Shown here piece after piece: positions 25,901 through 37,900 of a stretch of 64,000 bases of DNA. Made by a program: the position numbers and the translations under genes. The DNA lies in the NCBI RefSeq assembly GCF_950023065.1, contig NC_088681.1, positions 10,354,001 to 10,418,000 on the forward strand. The letters are read 5' to 3'. Origin of the DNA: Planococcus citri. Taxonomy: Eukaryota; Arthropoda; Insecta; Hemiptera; Pseudococcidae. The notes under the pieces were generated by a model that saw nothing but the letters and a program-made list of their open reading frames with translations, ran no database searches and had not been told where the DNA came from. Numbering within the stretch: position 1 is the stretch's first letter; every line of letters starts with the position of its first letter.

Positions 25901-28900
25901 GGGAAAGGTTTCATAAAATTTCAAACTATTCCCTCGTACTATTCTTAACTGAACCTTCCACTATACCATTGAACACTTTTGCCCAAATGAGCGAGCTTTT
26001 CCGCCCATAAAGAATTCAAACGTGGGTTCATTTATGAATTTTTCACTAACTACCTTTTAATCATGAACCCGCGTTGTTTTTCACGACGTTTAGTTATAAA
26101 TATCGTAAAAAAAAAATAAAACCGCTTAGTTTCAGTTTATAGGTTTTCTTTGGCTATTTCAAACGATGCTTACCTCTATACCTATAGTACGTTTAAAAAT
26201 CCCAAAGGTATATTATTTGGTTAAATGACGTCATTTAACGAAAAACATCAGCGTGAAAATGATTAGATCCGGTCACGCTAACGAATCATTGTCGTTTATA
26301 GGAATTTTTCTCAAGAGTTTCACTTATTAATCGGAATCGTAAAGGTATAGAGAAAATGATACCAGCGACAAGGAAAAATAGTACCAACGAACAGGAAAAG
26401 GGAAAAATTAAACGTTTCGTGGTATGTTTGGGTACCACGAATACGATTCCAGCCCCCGTCTTCTTCCATCTTCGTTCACCTTCTATTTATAAAATTTAAT
26501 GACTATACAAATGCTTCAAAAGCCACACGCTAGGTGTTTCTTTATGCTAGCTTTTTTTTTCTTCATTTTGTAGTCTTGTATCTTTTAAACATGCTAACAG
26601 GTATCGAAGCACGAGCTATTAGTCGAAGCAAACCATTTATGGAGTTTATCCTTTGCACAAACGGCGTGTTTTCGTTTTGGTGAAGTTGGTCTTTTTTTTT
26701 CACGTTTGTACTTTCTATACGACTTTTGGTCGTTGGGTTTTCGAATTTTCGGTGATTTTTTTTTGGTTTGTTTGTTTTTTATTCGCGTAGGCAATTATGA
26801 AAGATTTATTGGTGTTTAATAACGAAGTTTTTAGAACCTATGCGTTTCACGTGGTTTTATTGGTTTTCAAAATGCTCCTGATGTCGCTGATGACTGCTTT
26901 TCAGAGGATGAAGAAAAAAGTAATTGACATTTTTTTTCGATATTTTTACATTTTTAATTTTTCGAGTTTTTTTATTCGAAAGTTTTATTCATTTTTTGGG
27001 TTCTCTCTTCATTATTTTTGGCTGAAAAATCGGACTTAGGAAATCAAAGTCAATTTATACCTACTAAATTTTTTTCATGTTTTTTATTTTTTTCAAAAAC
27101 ATAATTTGCTTTCCAGTATTCAATTAACCCAAAAATTATTTCAAATGTAAAAATTTGTTACTTTAATGGAGTGATAAAAGCTCAAAACTTGCTGTATTCG
27201 GACGTGTTTGCCTCGTAATCAGATAACAACACCTTTAAATGAAGAAATAACCTTAGAATCGTGATCAGCACCATCGAAAACCATACAATCGATATATCAC
27301 ACGATATTTCATCAATTTTGCAAATTTCAATCCCTAAGGGTGAAAACCCACCCCTAACTGTTGAATTTGGGTTAAAAACAACTCATGAGTCAGGAAATTA
27401 ATTTTTGATGATAGAAACAAAAAACACAAATGAAAATGAAAATTATTACAATTTCAACCCTTATCAGTGAAAAACTACCCCTAATAGCTGAAAGTTGACA
27501 TAAAAAGCATATAATACTTCAATTTTTAAATTAATTTGTGGTATTTGTTCAGATCACAGAAAATCAATTTTCACGCTCCCAAATTGTTTTTTGAGCGTTT
27601 TCTCACAATTAGGGGTGGGTTTTCGCAGTTAAGGGTTGAAATTTGAAAAACTGAGGTCAAATTCGAATTCAGCACCCTTGAAAACCTAACAATCGATAAA
27701 CATGACGTTTTTTGTCATTTTTTCCCAAAAACCACCCCTTAAGCCCCTCATCCCTTATTTCCACCCCTTTAAAATTCTCAAAATCATGTAAAAACTTCAA
27801 TTTGCACTGAAATTTGTGTAATTGGTTCCAATTATCAAAAATAAATTTTTCAACTCATAAATTGGTGTTTGCAACAATTTTTGGCATTTAGGGGTAGTTT
27901 TTTGCAATTAAGGGATGAAATTTGAAAATTTGATGAAAAGTCGTGTTGTATATCGATTGTATGGTTTTCGATGGCGCTGATCACGATTCTGGGGGTCATT
28001 TTTTCATCCAGGTGAAATGTTCTTCGGTTAAGAAGCAAAAATTGACGAAAAATGAAGGTTTTCAATACTTCTAAACTTCCTTATCCTCCAACTCCCCTCT
28101 TCTCCAACCTATCCTTTCATTCACAGCCAGTTTGAATTATACATTTTCATGTGATTTTCCAAAATTTGCACAAAATTTTGAGGAATTTTGCCACATTTCA
28201 AACAATTTTCAGTAATTTTTAAGCATTTTGACTAGTATTAATTTCGTTAAAAATTGCTACATTTCAGAGCATTCTGAATAATTGCAATAATTTTAAGTTT
28301 TCCTACTAACTTTTTCGAACATTTTTGTATAGCATGTTTCGACTAATTTGAGAATTGATGAAAAATTAAGTATTAGTAAACCACGACTTTCCAATGAAAA
28401 ATGAAGTAATTAGTAAACCACGACTTTCCAATTAAAAATATCACTTGAGAAATGAAACAAAGCATTTTAGAGAATAATTGTTCTTAGTTTTTTTTGGAGG
28501 GAGGGAGGGAGGGAGGAGGGAGGGGGGAGTTTCTAAAATTTAGCACAAGGTGATTTTTTTGTGTTATTATTTAATTTGACAAACCCGATCATTATCATCT
28601 ATTTTGAAATTTTTGCGAACTTATTGGTCTGTTTTTCTTAAAAACTTGATTATTTGATGCGTTTTTTTCTTAATTTTTTTTTTTTGAAACTATTCAAATT
28701 TCATGCAGGTGTCCACCGAATTTTTAGCATCTACCACCGATTCGTTAACAAGCGTAATTTTTTCGGTAGGAATGAACAGAAACTCGATGGATTAATCTAT
28801 CAAGTGATCAATGATTAAAAACCATCACAAAAGAATTCAATTTTTCTTCAATTTTCCTCCGGGATGAATTTTTTAAAATATTTTTTTTAAAAATACAGTC

Positions 28901-31900
28901 ACTCGATTTTTCGCACAAAATGGCCCCGATTTTTTGGAATAGGGGTTTTCCTCTCCGGACTGAAACCTTCTTGAAGTCTATTGAATCACAATGAATACGT
29001 ATCTCAAGTGATTTTTAACCTACGATTTTTTCGATAATTCTTTTCGAAACAGCCGTATAAAAACAGATTTTGACGACTTCATCCCGATCCGAAAAGCCCA
29101 CCCCTTTTTTGACACTTTCTTGGAGAAGTGTTTTTCAGAATTGGTAAAAATACAACTAAAAATCATTTATAATTATATATCTCACCATTCTCGTCCTTGA
29201 GGACAGAAAACTACGAAAAATTTCATCTCATTGATTTTAAAGGTTCACTGAGGCAACAAAAAATTTCAAAAAACTCGAAAAACTCGTGATATATTTTCGA
29301 AAGAGCTCAACTCAAACAATACGTTTTTTTAGAGAGAAACTTGGGCCAAAATTGTCAAAATTTTCACGAGTAAAAACCATAAGATTCTTTCTAGGTCATC
29401 CCATTCTAATTTTTTTGATACTAATTCCCCCACCCCCAAAAAAAATCGTGTAAGAGGAAGAAGGTCACTTTTCATGATTTTGAGAACACCCCCCCCCCCC
29501 CAAATGACCAACATGTGGAGGTTTCTCAACCGGTAGACCAATTTTCAAACTGAACGGAGTCGAGGATAATTAATAAATTCGAAAGAGTATGCGAAAATGC
29601 ACCACCAGCCAAAATTTCATTTTCTCAACATCATTTCTCGATTTTTGGTAAATTTTTGAAAATCAAAAGGTTAAAAATTGAAAAAACTCGAAATTTTACC
29701 AAATGAATCTAGAACGTTTTCAAACCTGTTTTCGAACCAGTAAGTAGATTTTTCAAAATTGAGATTTCCACAAAATTTTCAAATTTTACCCAATAAAGTT
29801 GGAAAGCTGCAATTAATGTGGCACCCAAAATTCAACATTCTGAGTCAATTGAAGGTTATTTCAAGCCATTCTGGAGCCTCCAGTAACTTTTGGAAAGTTC
29901 TAGTTTTCCAACAAAAGAAAAATCGCTTAAAATGATTGAAAATTAGAAAAATACATAATTCGGCACCGGCAGGGACCGATTTTGGTAAACTAGTGGGTCA
30001 AAAACATGCACCGAACACGTGTATAGAGGCTGAAGTTCATTTTGACAGATTTTATGACATTTTTTGAGTATCTGGAATTTTCAAAAAAGAATTTGGAGGA
30101 TCCAAAATCACCTAAAATTATTTTTAGTTGACTCGACGTGTCAAAAAACAATTGTTAACAGCGTTTAGAAAAGCAAAAGACAATTTAGAGAAATTTTTAA
30201 GGCCTTTTTGTGAAAATCTGGAATTTCTAAAATATTGCTGGAGGCTCCAGAATGGCTTGAAACCTCCTCCAATCAACTCACGACTACATATATTAAAATT
30301 GAGATACGAAGTAAAATTTTGGGTTTTCAACTTCATTTTTGGTAAAATGTTGTGAAAATTTCTGAAAAATCCGCTGAAGGCTCTAGAACTGCTCAAAACA
30401 TTTCAAGACAATTTCCAATCAATTCGGAATGTCGAAAACAAAATGCAAGCCAAATTTTGGTGTTCTAGATGAATTTGGTAAAATTTCAATTTTTTCCCCT
30501 TTAATTCATCCAAAAATTTAGATTTTCAAAAATCAACAAAATTTGAAAAATTTACTTCAGCACGTGAAATTTTGCCTGACTGATGAATTTTTGCATGCGC
30601 TTTCGATAATGCTGGGTCTGGTTCAAAAATTTTCTAACCACTTGCGATACTTTTATGGTGAGCAAAACAAGGAATTATTCTACAGTATATTTGAGGAGCT
30701 GAGAATCAAAACTCACATTTGCCAAAAAAAAAAAAACCCGTTTTATGGCAGATTTGGATATACCGTTTTACACTCTATAATGTGATATATTCGGTTTTTT
30801 TGGATCAAAGTCATTTTGGTGTGAAATTCACCTTCAAAACCAAGGGTTAGAATCAAAACTCACATTTGCCAATACATTTGCCATTGGCAAATGTGAGTTT
30901 TGATGAAAACTTAGTTTTGTTTGCAAAATTCCATAGGGAAAAGTTTGATAACAAGCTGAATTTTGGTACACGGGGGTTTTTTGATACGCTGAACACGAAT
31001 TTGGGGTGTACAGGTGAATCCGGTGTACGCTTCCCCCTTTTTTGTGGACCATAAGCCCCCAAATTTGTTTTTTTGCGTTCAAGTCCGAAAATATGCAATT
31101 TTATGCAAGATTTATGTTATTTGGGTCGCAGAATACGAATTTGACAATATTTTTTTTGTAGGGGTGGGGGATGAGGGGGTTAGGGGGGCGAGAAATTCAA
31201 AATTTGACTATAATGATGTGTGATATGTCGAAATGTATGTTTTTGAGGGTGTAGATCACGAATTTGACAATATTTTTTTCGTAGGGGTCAATGGTGGGGG
31301 CTGAGGGGTGAAAATGGTTAAAAATTCAAAATTTGACTATAATGATGTGTGACATGTCGAAATGTATGTTTTCGTGGTTGTAGATCACGAATTTGAAAAT
31401 ATTTTTTTCGTAAGGGTTGATGGTGGGGGATGAAGGGGGTGAAAAATTCAAAGTTTGACCATAATGATGTGTGATATGTCGAAATGTATGTTTTTGAGGG
31501 TGTAGATCACGAATTTGACAATATTTTTTTCGTAGGGGTGAATTGTGGGGGATGAAGGGGGTGAAAACGGCGAACAATTCAAAATTTGACTGTAATGATG
31601 TGTAATATGTCGAAATGTACCAAGTATGAATAATTCAACTGAAAGTGAGTAATTTTCATCAATTTACTCGATTTTAGTTGTTATAAAGTCATTATAGAGG
31701 TTTAATTTACGTTAAAACTCCGTGTTTTGCCTATTCTGCTACATAAATAGGAATAGAACAAATTTTTGCACGTAGATGCACGGGAAATCCCAGGGGCTAG
31801 TACTTAAGATAGTGTATTTCAAGATGTCATTTGCCATTTTTGCCCCCGAATGCCCCGGCGACGACAACAGTCAATTATACCTAGTGAAAAATCATGGTGA

Positions 31901-34900
31901 ATTTTGTTTAAATGTTACAAATTTTTTCTTCCAGGGACTTTGACGGCTCTCCAATAGAAAATTCTCCATCCCCCACCCTTTACCTTTTCTACACCTTCAA
32001 AAACATACATTTTGACATATCACACATCATTATGGTCAAATTTTGAATTTTTCACCGTTTTCACCCCCTTCATCCCCCACAATTCACCCCTACGAAAAAA
32101 ATATTGTCAAATTCGTGATCTACACCCTCAAAAACATACATTTCGACATATCACACATCATTATGGTCAAATTTTGAATTTTTCACCCCCTTCATCCTCC
32201 ACCATCAACCCTTACGAAAAAAATATTGTCAAATTCGTGATCTACAACCACGAAAACATACATTTCGACATGTCACACATCATTATAGTCAAATTTTGAA
32301 TTTTTAACCATTTTCACCCCTCAGCCCCCACCATTGACCCCTACGAAAAAAATATTGTCAAATTCGTGTTCTACACCCTCAAAAACATACATTTCGACAT
32401 ATCACACATCATTATAGTCAAATTTTGAATTTCTCGTCCCTCTAACCCCCTCATCCCCCACCCCTACAAAAAAAATATTGTCAAATTCGTATTTTGCGAC
32501 CCAAAAAACATAAATCTTGCATAAAATTGCATATTTTCGGACTTGAACGCAAAAAAACAAATTTGGGGGCTTAAGGTCCACAAAAAAGGGGGAAGCGTAC
32601 ACCGGATTCACCTGTACACCCCAAATTCGTGTTCAGCGTATCAAAAAACCCCCGTGTACCAAAATTCAGCTTGTTATCAAACTTTTCCCTATCGTCGTAA
32701 TTAAAACAGTGAAAAAAAATTTGATTGCAAATCTTGGAGTCAAAACTCACATTTGCCATTCTTTGTCTGGATATTAAAGCAGAAGGGAGCTAGGTGAAAA
32801 TCAGTCAACACAGGGAATCGTGTTCTAGTAGCGCTATCTAATGATCCATTTTGGTATTATAAGTTTTTTCAACTGGCAACACTACTAACTCAGTTTTTCG
32901 CGTTTTTCTCAAAATCGTTTATGGTGGCAAATGTGAGTTTTGATTCTCAGCTCCTCATTTGGAACACCCTCTGCAGGTGGCACCTTCAAATTGAGTTCTA
33001 GGAAACGAATCGTGATACCAAAACTTATTAAATTCATTTCCAATTTTTTTTTTTTGAATCTGAAAATCAGCTCGTGAAATTTTTAAAAGTTTAAAACAAA
33101 ACTCACAAGTCAAAATCTCAATTTAAAATGAAATTATTTTTTTCAACAAAATGATTTTCAATATGAGAGCACATTTCTTGTAGCACAAGAGCTCCAAATT
33201 TGATGAAAATATTTTTATAAAATGACTACTTCGAAGATTTTGAGTTCGAATATTGGTCCAGGGTTTAGTTATTCGAGCTGAACCCCTTATCGTCTCCCCA
33301 ACCATACCATTAAAAATTAAGAAATTGAAAATGACACGTGACATGTTGATTGCAAGATTTTCGAAGCCATTAAATCCAAATATTCTATTCTTTTTCCAAA
33401 TACAACTCCTCAGTGCCCCTCTAGCCCCCCCCCTCCATTCGAAAAAATTGAAAAATCATGAAAATATTATGTGACACGTTGATCCTCACTAATTCAATAT
33501 CGTCGAGTTTAAAATATCCATTCATTTTTTTTTATTTGACCCTTCAGGGTCTCTTAAGCAACTGGAAAGATTTTGAAATTGAGCAACCTGAAAAACTTTG
33601 AAAAGTTAAACCCAATTTAAACCTACGTTAAATTATCATCTTAAAATATCAATTTTCCAATAGGTTTTTGTGAGCCCGGAAGACACCAGTTTCATGGGAG
33701 GTATCCTGAAATACGACGACGCAGACGTAGAACGAGTTCGAAGGTAGATAAAACACACTCACACATTTCTAAATACAGCGAGGAAACTCTCTCACCACGA
33801 ACCTTTCTCTCTAAAAAAAAAACAACCCCTGGGTATTTTTCAGAGCTCATCTCAACGACTTGGAGAACATCCCAGCCTTTCTCATCACCGGTTTGATTTT
33901 CGTGTTGATAAATCCAAATGAAACGTTGGCTCTACAGCTGTTTCGTCTTTACACGTTGTGCCGGTACTTGCACACCATCGTTTACGTAGTGATCGTCATC
34001 AGACAGCCAGCTCGAACACTCATGTTCTTCGGAGGGTTATTGGTCAACATAACGATGGGCGTAATGATCGCGATGAAAGTCTACGAGTAAATTCAAGACG
34101 TGAAAATGGCTCCAGGAGAATTCAATTTGTTGGATGGTTCATTTGGTTGTTGTTTGTATACATATTATTAAAAAAAAAAATTCTCAATTTTTGCAGTAAA
34201 CATCTCGAAAGCTTTTCTTTTTCTATGTGTTGATTTTTTTCTTGCGCTTTGAATCGATTCGGTTATCGATCTCGGATTTTAATCATGTTACGTAGTATCG
34301 TTTCATTAATCTCTAAGTATTATACTTGATAATTCGTATAGTGGTATTATTTTTTTTGTAAATTACTCGTATTATTAATCAATAAATATCCAACTCGAGC
34401 ACGATGCTCTAGCTCACCTTTTTATTAATGAAATCCTGCATAAGTTGTAGTTCTTTAGCGTCCGAGATGATTTTATCGGTGCTGTCGGTGAACTCCGAAG
34501 TACCAGTTAAACTGAATTTACTATGATGATCTCGTGAAGTAATCGGCACTCCACTGGTGACAGGCGCAGCCGCAGATGAGGTACTGGGTACTTGAGATTT
34601 ATCGTACGAGGTTCTGTTGTGTTTTCGACGTTTACGACGCCCGCTCCCATCACCCGAGACGTGTTGCTGAATACATGGTAGCTGGAGTACGCCGCCATTT
34701 TGGATGCATTTAGTGTGAAACAATCGTTTACAATCTACAGCAATACAAAACGAGATCATTAAAGGTATATTCTACATTATTTGGGAGAAGACGGTTCGAA
34801 AACTAAATTCGAATATGTAATAATTACCGGAGCATTTATGTCCTTGGGTTACAAACGCATCCATCGGTTTGGAACAATACATGCATCGATCTTCCTTCGA

Positions 34901-37900
34901 GAATCGGCTAATTTTACGGAATCTGTGTCCGGCGATGGTAAACATAGTCGTGCCTTTCCAGGTGAGTAGCTCGAAGGATGGCGAATGAGTGACCGGTGAT
35001 TTGCGCTGAGTGACTGGTACGGTTTCGGTACGTGATCTGAGATCTTCTCGGACGTCTCCGACTTGTGTAGCCGGATCGCTGTTTCGTCTTTTCAAGTCGA
35101 CCATTTGTTTACTGCGATACATCGAATTCGTAAAATTATAGTAACCAAAACATAATAATAAAATAACCACGAATCTAAATTATGTATACGCTCACCTATG
35201 AGTGTTATTATTTCTAGACGACGCGGCCGAAGCGTCGATAATGGAATTATAGGAATTAGCTTGCGAGAATCTTTCGTTATTCTCGTTCTTTTTGGTATCG
35301 TCGGTAACGCTTTTGCTATGCAGGTCGCGCCGTCTAGCGTATCTAGCCGGAGCGGTCGGTTCGCTGGACAGATGAGCGGATCTGGCCGGTAGAGGTTTAC
35401 GAGGACCTGGGAATTCGCTCTGCTTGTTCCACGCTGTTATGCTGAAATCGTCTACTTCGCTATCGCTGTGAGCGTTCGATGTGGTTTCAGATTTTTTCGA
35501 AACGCCTGCAAAAGAAAATGGTACCGAATTAGTAACTTCATATGAGCTCAACACTAAGGTTAATGATGGATAAAGGTTTTTATTTTACCCATAATCGATT
35601 GAAGGTGTTTCTTAGCTTTATGAAGAGTTTCTTTAACAGGAACTACGGAATGAGAATCGCCATTCTTCTGCGACGATAATGAATCACTGCTACCTTTACG
35701 GTCGTATTTATCTATTTGGGGGAAAAAATGAAAAAATTTTAAAACATATTATTCAGAAAAAAAAAATACAAAAATTAATTAATTAGCTGAGCAAACTAAT
35801 AAACTCACCAACGGAGAATTCTTCGCAGTAGTATTTTTCAGTCTTATTTTTCATACACGTGTATGACAATTTCTTCTTTAGTTCGCGATTCAGTATCGTT
35901 TTATTGGGATCACCGATACTGAAAATATAATTAAAACATTGTTTTCAGAAACTGAAATTGAAACTGTTGGAAAAATATTTCACACAATTCAAAAAATTTT
36001 CAAGTCAAGGAACCCCCCCATTTCTATGCGAATATTTGATGTTTCTTTGTAATTACGAATGTGCCACTAAGTAGAACTCGAAAAAAAAAATATCAGGAGG
36101 TCTTTTTAATTTCAATCCTATTTTAAAGTGCTTTAGCGAGATTACTGCAACTTTGAGAAAATCTGTTTACAGCGTTTAAAGAGTAATTGAAAGTAGTTTC
36201 AAAAATATTTATCAAAAATTTCAAAAGTTCAAAATTGAGCTCAATTTTTAAAACCTTGTCAAATTCTGAAGCGATAATTTGAAAATTTGAAAAAAAACAG
36301 GAAGCGACATTCTTTTATAATAAAAAAAACACTGGAATTTTTGCGATGGGATTCGCAAAATAATTCGTGTTGGGAGGGGGGGTGCACGGAGCCATAAATT
36401 TTGGTCAAAATGTAAAATATCGTGTGACATATCGTTTCATAAGCTTTCGAGAGCGCTAATACGAAAATCAATTTTTTTTTATTCAATTCCTCTGAAGCCC
36501 CCTTTTCTCTAAGCTTTCCAAAATTTATGAAAATTGAAAAAATCTAGTGGCATGGTTTAATACGTTTTTGGAAACGCTGAAGAAAAATATCAGCTTATTC
36601 AGGGTTCGTTCTAAATTTTTTCCAAAAAAAGTACCTTTGTTGAGCAAAAAAGTTTGAAAAAGTAGAAAAAAAAAAATTTTAAAACAGAAAATAACAAATT
36701 GAAGCAGAAATTTGAATTATTTTGCAACTATTTTGCAATTTTTGTCAAATAAGCGAGAATTTGAATCATTTCTTTTGGGTGGGGGGGGGGAAGCCTATTT
36801 TTTGGAAAAAGCGAGACTATGACAATTTTAATAAAAAGAAAGGCTCCTTTGCAATTCCTAGAAAAAATAGACATTTAGGGAACTTTTGGAAAAAAGGTGA
36901 AAATTTTTATTTGCCAATTTAAGCAAAAAGCAGCAATTTTTGAGAATTATGGTCAAAAAATGTATTTTTTTGCAATTTATGTCAAAATCGAGATTTTCTA
37001 GCAAGTTTACAGTATAAAAACAAGAATTTCAGGTAATTTTTGGAAACTTCTGCTATAAAAGTATCACTTCGCAATTTTGCCAAAAAACGAGGATTTTTGT
37101 CAATTTTTTGGAAAAAATTAACACTGGCAGTTTAGTTGGAAGCTGGATTTTTAGCAATTAAAGGCCAAAAAATAAAAATTTTTCGCAACAGTTGTCGAAA
37201 GAGCGAGATTTTTTTTCAATTAAAAAACCATAAAGTTAAGGTAGGTCTGTTTTGTCATTTTAATGGGGGGTGGGTGGTGGGGGGGGGTAGGGCACGCCAA
37301 TTCTTGAAAGATGTAAGTCCATAATTTTTTGTACCATCTTCCCACCTCAAACATCAAAACAGAATTGATTTTTGCTTCATCTGTTTAAAAAGTTCTCCTT
37401 TTTTTTCAGAATTGCCAAATAAAAGTCCTGTTTTTGCAAAACTTTTTTTTTACAAGGTTCTGATTTTTTTTTTTTTGTGAAATTTCCCCAAGTGGAAAAG
37501 TGTCAATTGGGGGGGGGGATGTCAAAAAGCGTCAATTTTTGGAAAAATAGTCGAGAAGTGTACATTTTTGGCACAATTGTCAAAAAGTGTCTTTTTTTTG
37601 GTAAAATTGCCAAAAAAAGGGTCATTTTTGGCCAAAATTGTCAAATAGTCCTGTTCTCACCAAGATTGCTCAAAAAAAATTTTTTATTACCAAAATTGTC
37701 AAAAATTTTTTTTTTGCCAAAATTGTCAAAAAATTCCTATTTTTGCAACAGTTGTCGGATATCAATTTATGGCAAGTTTGCGGAAAATTGTAATGTTTTT
37801 TCGTCAAAGTTCTCAGGTAGTAGTTCATTGATAAAATATTCAAATGTTCGTAATTTTTGTCAAAATTTCTGAAAAATTGGTGCTTTTTTTGCCATAAAGT

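Larger units (their letters stand above)
26920..30692. other. Mgst1 intron 1, 5' part
   Basis: Contains diverged copies of the dispersed box (27256-27305, about 27660, 27950-27985), a G-rich microsatellite at 28497-28528, a short direct duplication around 28370-28440 (TAGTAAACCACGACTTTCCA), and two copies of a CTGGAGGCTCCAG motif (29871, 30238). No further gene recognised. Confidence 0.4.

Noticed and set aside
26594..26794. Minus-strand 66-aa Lys-rich frame before Mgst1
   Set aside because: Antisense of the AT-rich Mgst1 leader; no splice or homology support.
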